The notes under the pieces: generated by a model
The model's input: the letters and a program-made list of their open reading frames with translations, nothing else
Databases searched by the model: none
Told to the model about the DNA's origin: nothing
Part shown: piece by piece, positions 62,499 to 64,000 of the stretch
Numbering within the stretch: the stretch's first letter is position 1
How the letters are laid out: every line of letters starts with the position of its first letter
Program-made: the position numbers and the translations under genes
DNA from: Bacteroidota bacterium
GTDB taxonomy: Bacteria; Bacteroidota; Bacteroidia; Bacteroidales; UBA10428
Assembly: GCA_023442525.1 (NCBI GenBank)
Contig: JAEZZA010000031.1
Location: forward strand, 1 to 64,000
Direction: 5' to 3'
DNA length: 64,000 nt

Positions 62499-62518
62499 GA
62501 TTACTTTACTTCTTCAAA
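62499..62518. repeat. Right attachment site at the dnaK stop
   Basis: GATTACTTTACTTCTTCAAA covers the dnaK codons Phe-Glu-Glu-Val-Lys-stop on the minus strand. It matches the left site in 17 of 20 bases, with core ACTTCTTC at 62508-62515. The dnaK reading frame is kept intact across the crossover. Confidence 0.8.
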
Positions 62519-64000
62519 ATCAACATCGGTTACTTCATCATCCTTTTTGCCCTGGCTTTGTTCCGCACCGGCACCTGCATCGGCAGTATATCCCTGCGGA
62601 CCCGGCTGACCCTGCTGTTGCTGATTCTTGTAGAGTTCTTCGGAAGCTGCCTGCCATACGGCGGTTAGTTCAGCAGTAGCCGAATCAATGGCACTCAAAT
62701 CTTTGGATTTATGAGCATCTTTGAGTTTGGTCAAAGCCTGTTCAATAGGTCCTTTTTTATCGGCAGGTAATTTATCGCCGAATTCCTTTAGCTGTTTTTC
62801 AGTCTGGAATATCAGGCTGTCAGCAGCATTCAGTTTATCAACCTGTTCGCGTTGCTGTTTGTCTCTGGCCTCATTTTCCCTGGCCTCGCGTTTCATTTTT
62901 TCAATTTCGTCCTGCGAAAGTCCTGATGAAGCCTCGATACGGATGCTTTGCTGCTTTCCGGTACCTTTGTCTTTAGCCGACACATGCAGGATTCCATTTG
63001 CGTCTATATCGAAGGTAACCTCAATCTGAGGTATTCCTCTTGGAGCAGGCGGTATTCCATCGAGATGGAATCTGCCGATGGTCTTATTGTCTGAAGCCAT
63101 AGGCCTTTCACCCTGAAGAATATGAATTTCCACCGAAGGCTGATTATCTGATGCCGTAGTGAAAGTTTCAGTCTTCTTTGTCGGGATGGTAGTATTGGCC
63201 TCAATAAGTCTTGTTGCCACTCCGCCCATAGTTTCGATACCTAACGAAAGAGGAGTTACATCGAGAAGCAGGATATCTTTTACTTCGCCGGTAAGCACTC
63301 CACCCTGTATTGCAGCGCCAACGGCTACAACTTCATCAGGATTTACGCCTTTTGACGGCTTTCTTCCAAAGAATTTTTCAACTACGTCCTGGATAATGGG
63401 AATACGGGTTGAACCGCCTACCAGGATTACTTCATCGATATCGGAATTGCTAAGTCCTGCATCCTGCATTGCCTTGCGACAGGGCTCAATGGTTGCCTGA
63501 ACCAGGCCGTCGACGAGACTTTCAAACTTGGCACGTGTGAGGGTTTTTACCAGGTGTTTGGGAATACCGTCAACCGGCATGATATACGGAAGGTTGATTT
63601 CAGTTTGTGATGAACTCGAAAGCTCAATTTTTGCCTTTTCAGCGGCTTCTTTCAAACGCTGAAGTGCCATGGGATCTTTTTTCAGATCTACACCTTCGTC
63701 CTTTTTGAATTCATCTGCCAGCCAATCAATAATGCACTGGTCGAAGTCGTCACCACCAAGGTGTGTATCACCATTGGTTGACTTAACTTCAAACACTCCA
63801 TCACCCAGTTCAAGTATGGAAATATCAAAAGTACCGCCACCAAGGTCGTACACGGCAACTTTCATATCTTTATTTTTCTTGTCGAGTCCATAGGCAAGAG
63901 AAGCGGCAGTAGGTTCGTTAATGATCCGTCGTACCTTTAACCCGGCAATTTCACCGGCCTCTTTGGTGGCCTGACGCTGTGAGTCGCTGAAATATGCAGG
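62501..64000 (-). CDS. dnaK: Molecular chaperone DnaK (3' part; gene continues beyond window)
   Basis: The visible 499 residues run from the nucleotide-binding domain (PAYFSDSQRQATKEAGEIAGL, NEPTAASLAYGL, VYDLGGGTFDIS, ILVGGSTRIPIIQDVV) through the linker (VKDILLLDVTPLSLGIETMGG) and substrate-binding domain to a Gly/Gln-rich lid and the C-terminus DVDFEEVK. The N-terminal part lies outside the window, so an internal Met at 63865 is not the true start. The last codons coincide with the element attachment site. Confidence 0.97.
   Translation of the reverse strand, partial: PAYFSDSQRQATKEAGEIAGLKVRRIINEPTAASLAYGLDKKNKDMKVAVYDLGGGTFDISILELGDGVFEVKSTNGDTHLGGDDFDQCIIDWLADEFKKDEGVDLKKDPMALQRLKEAAEKAKIELSSSSQTEINLPYIMPVDGIPKHLVKTLTRAKFESLVDGLVQATIEPCRKAMQDAGLSNSDIDEVILVGGSTRIPIIQDVVEKFFGRKPSKGVNPDEVVAVGAAIQGGVLTGEVKDILLLDVTPLSLGIETMGGVATRLIEANTTIPTKKTETFTTASDNQPSVEIHILQGERPMASDNKTIGRFHLDGIPPAPRGIPQIEVTFDIDANGILHVSAKDKGTGKQQSIRIEASSGLSQDEIEKMKREARENEARDKQQREQVDKLNAADSLIFQTEKQLKEFGDKLPADKKGPIEQALTKLKDAHKSKDLSAIDSATAELTAVWQAASEELYKNQQQQGQPGPQGYTADAGAGAEQSQGKKDDEVTDVDFEEVK

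Larger units (their letters stand above)
37810..62515. mobile_element. 24.7-kb integrated element at the dnaK 3' end
   Basis: Boundaries are the two ACTTCTTC cores inside imperfect dnaK-tail repeats. The integrase gene and an HTH accessory gene lie at the right end beside the intact dnaK, as expected for tyrosine-recombinase elements. Contents are clearly AT-richer than the flanks. Backbone genes (integrase, HTH proteins, BT4734-like and DUF3987 proteins) are those of Bacteroidetes genomic islands. No conjugation (Tra) genes or relaxase were seen, so it is probably mobilised by others or immobile. Cargo is a PIN module and a Dnd/Argonaute operon. Confidence 0.83.

Noticed and set aside
62501..63865. 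Short DnaK starting at the internal Met at 63865
   Set aside because: The frame continues without a stop to the window edge with conserved DnaK sequence, so the gene is simply cut by the window.

Overview
The window looks like a chromosomal segment of an anaerobic or microaerobic member of the Bacteroidetes (Bacteroidales-like). Signs are a subtilase with a type IX secretion C-terminal sorting domain, a propeller/Y_Y_Y sensor, promoter -7 boxes of the TAnnTTTG kind, BT4734-like and DUF3987 proteins on a mobile element, and a DnaK ending in FEEVK. No rRNA or tRNA gene was seen.

Region 1 (345-4699, minus strand) is an oxidative-stress and iron block: perR, a DUF454 membrane protein, katG and a bacterioferritin read as one operon behind a palindrome that fits a PerR box. 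A heme oxygenase lies upstream. Region 2 (4927-12973, plus strand) encodes energy-conserving amino-acid fermentation: ADP-forming acyl-CoA synthetase, ACT protein, PaaK-type ligase, aminotransferase, and a four-subunit 2-oxoacid:ferredoxin oxidoreductase. Region 3 (12987-28820) starts with a lipoprotein and continues with a HoxFUYH-type NAD-linked [NiFe] hydrogenase with its protease. Alanine dehydrogenase diverges from it across a near-perfect Rex operator. Rex itself, hypF, hypC, hypD and lnt follow. Together regions 2 and 3 suggest that amino acids are oxidised to organic acids with ATP gain while NADH and ferredoxin electrons leave partly as H2 or alanine, under Rex control. Region 4 (28832-37712, minus) holds a propeller sensor without a kinase domain, xseBA, a secreted subtilase, a MORN-type protein and a serine hydrolase lipoprotein.

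Region 5 (about 37810-62515) is a 24.7-kb AT-rich integrated element. It sits in the 3' end of dnaK, which runs off the window's right edge. Both ends carry a similar copy of the dnaK tail (17 of 20 bases, including an identical 8-base core), each followed by its own terminator. The displaced copy with the probable original dnaK terminator is at 37744-37820. The element backbone is a tyrosine recombinase, a two-HTH zinc-finger protein, two small HTH proteins, a BT4734-like protein and a DUF3987 protein. Cargo is an Xre/ImmA-IrrE/PIN module and a long defence operon.

The most interesting object is that defence operon (55628 down to 42155). Ten tightly packed minus-strand genes encode an Xre regulator, DndC, DndD and DndE (DNA phosphorothioation), a DNA-binding protein combining an RpoA-CTD-like region, a sigma-4-like HTH and HARE-like winged helices, a PLD-nuclease/DEAH helicase, a 71-aa protein, a Rad50/SMC-like ATPase with a CxxC hook, a 163-aa protein, and finally a long Argonaute. 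The Argonaute keeps its guide-binding MID motif but has lost PIWI catalytic residues. I read this as a candidate phosphorothioation-plus-Argonaute defence system. All functions are inferred from sequence motifs read by eye; no database search was run.
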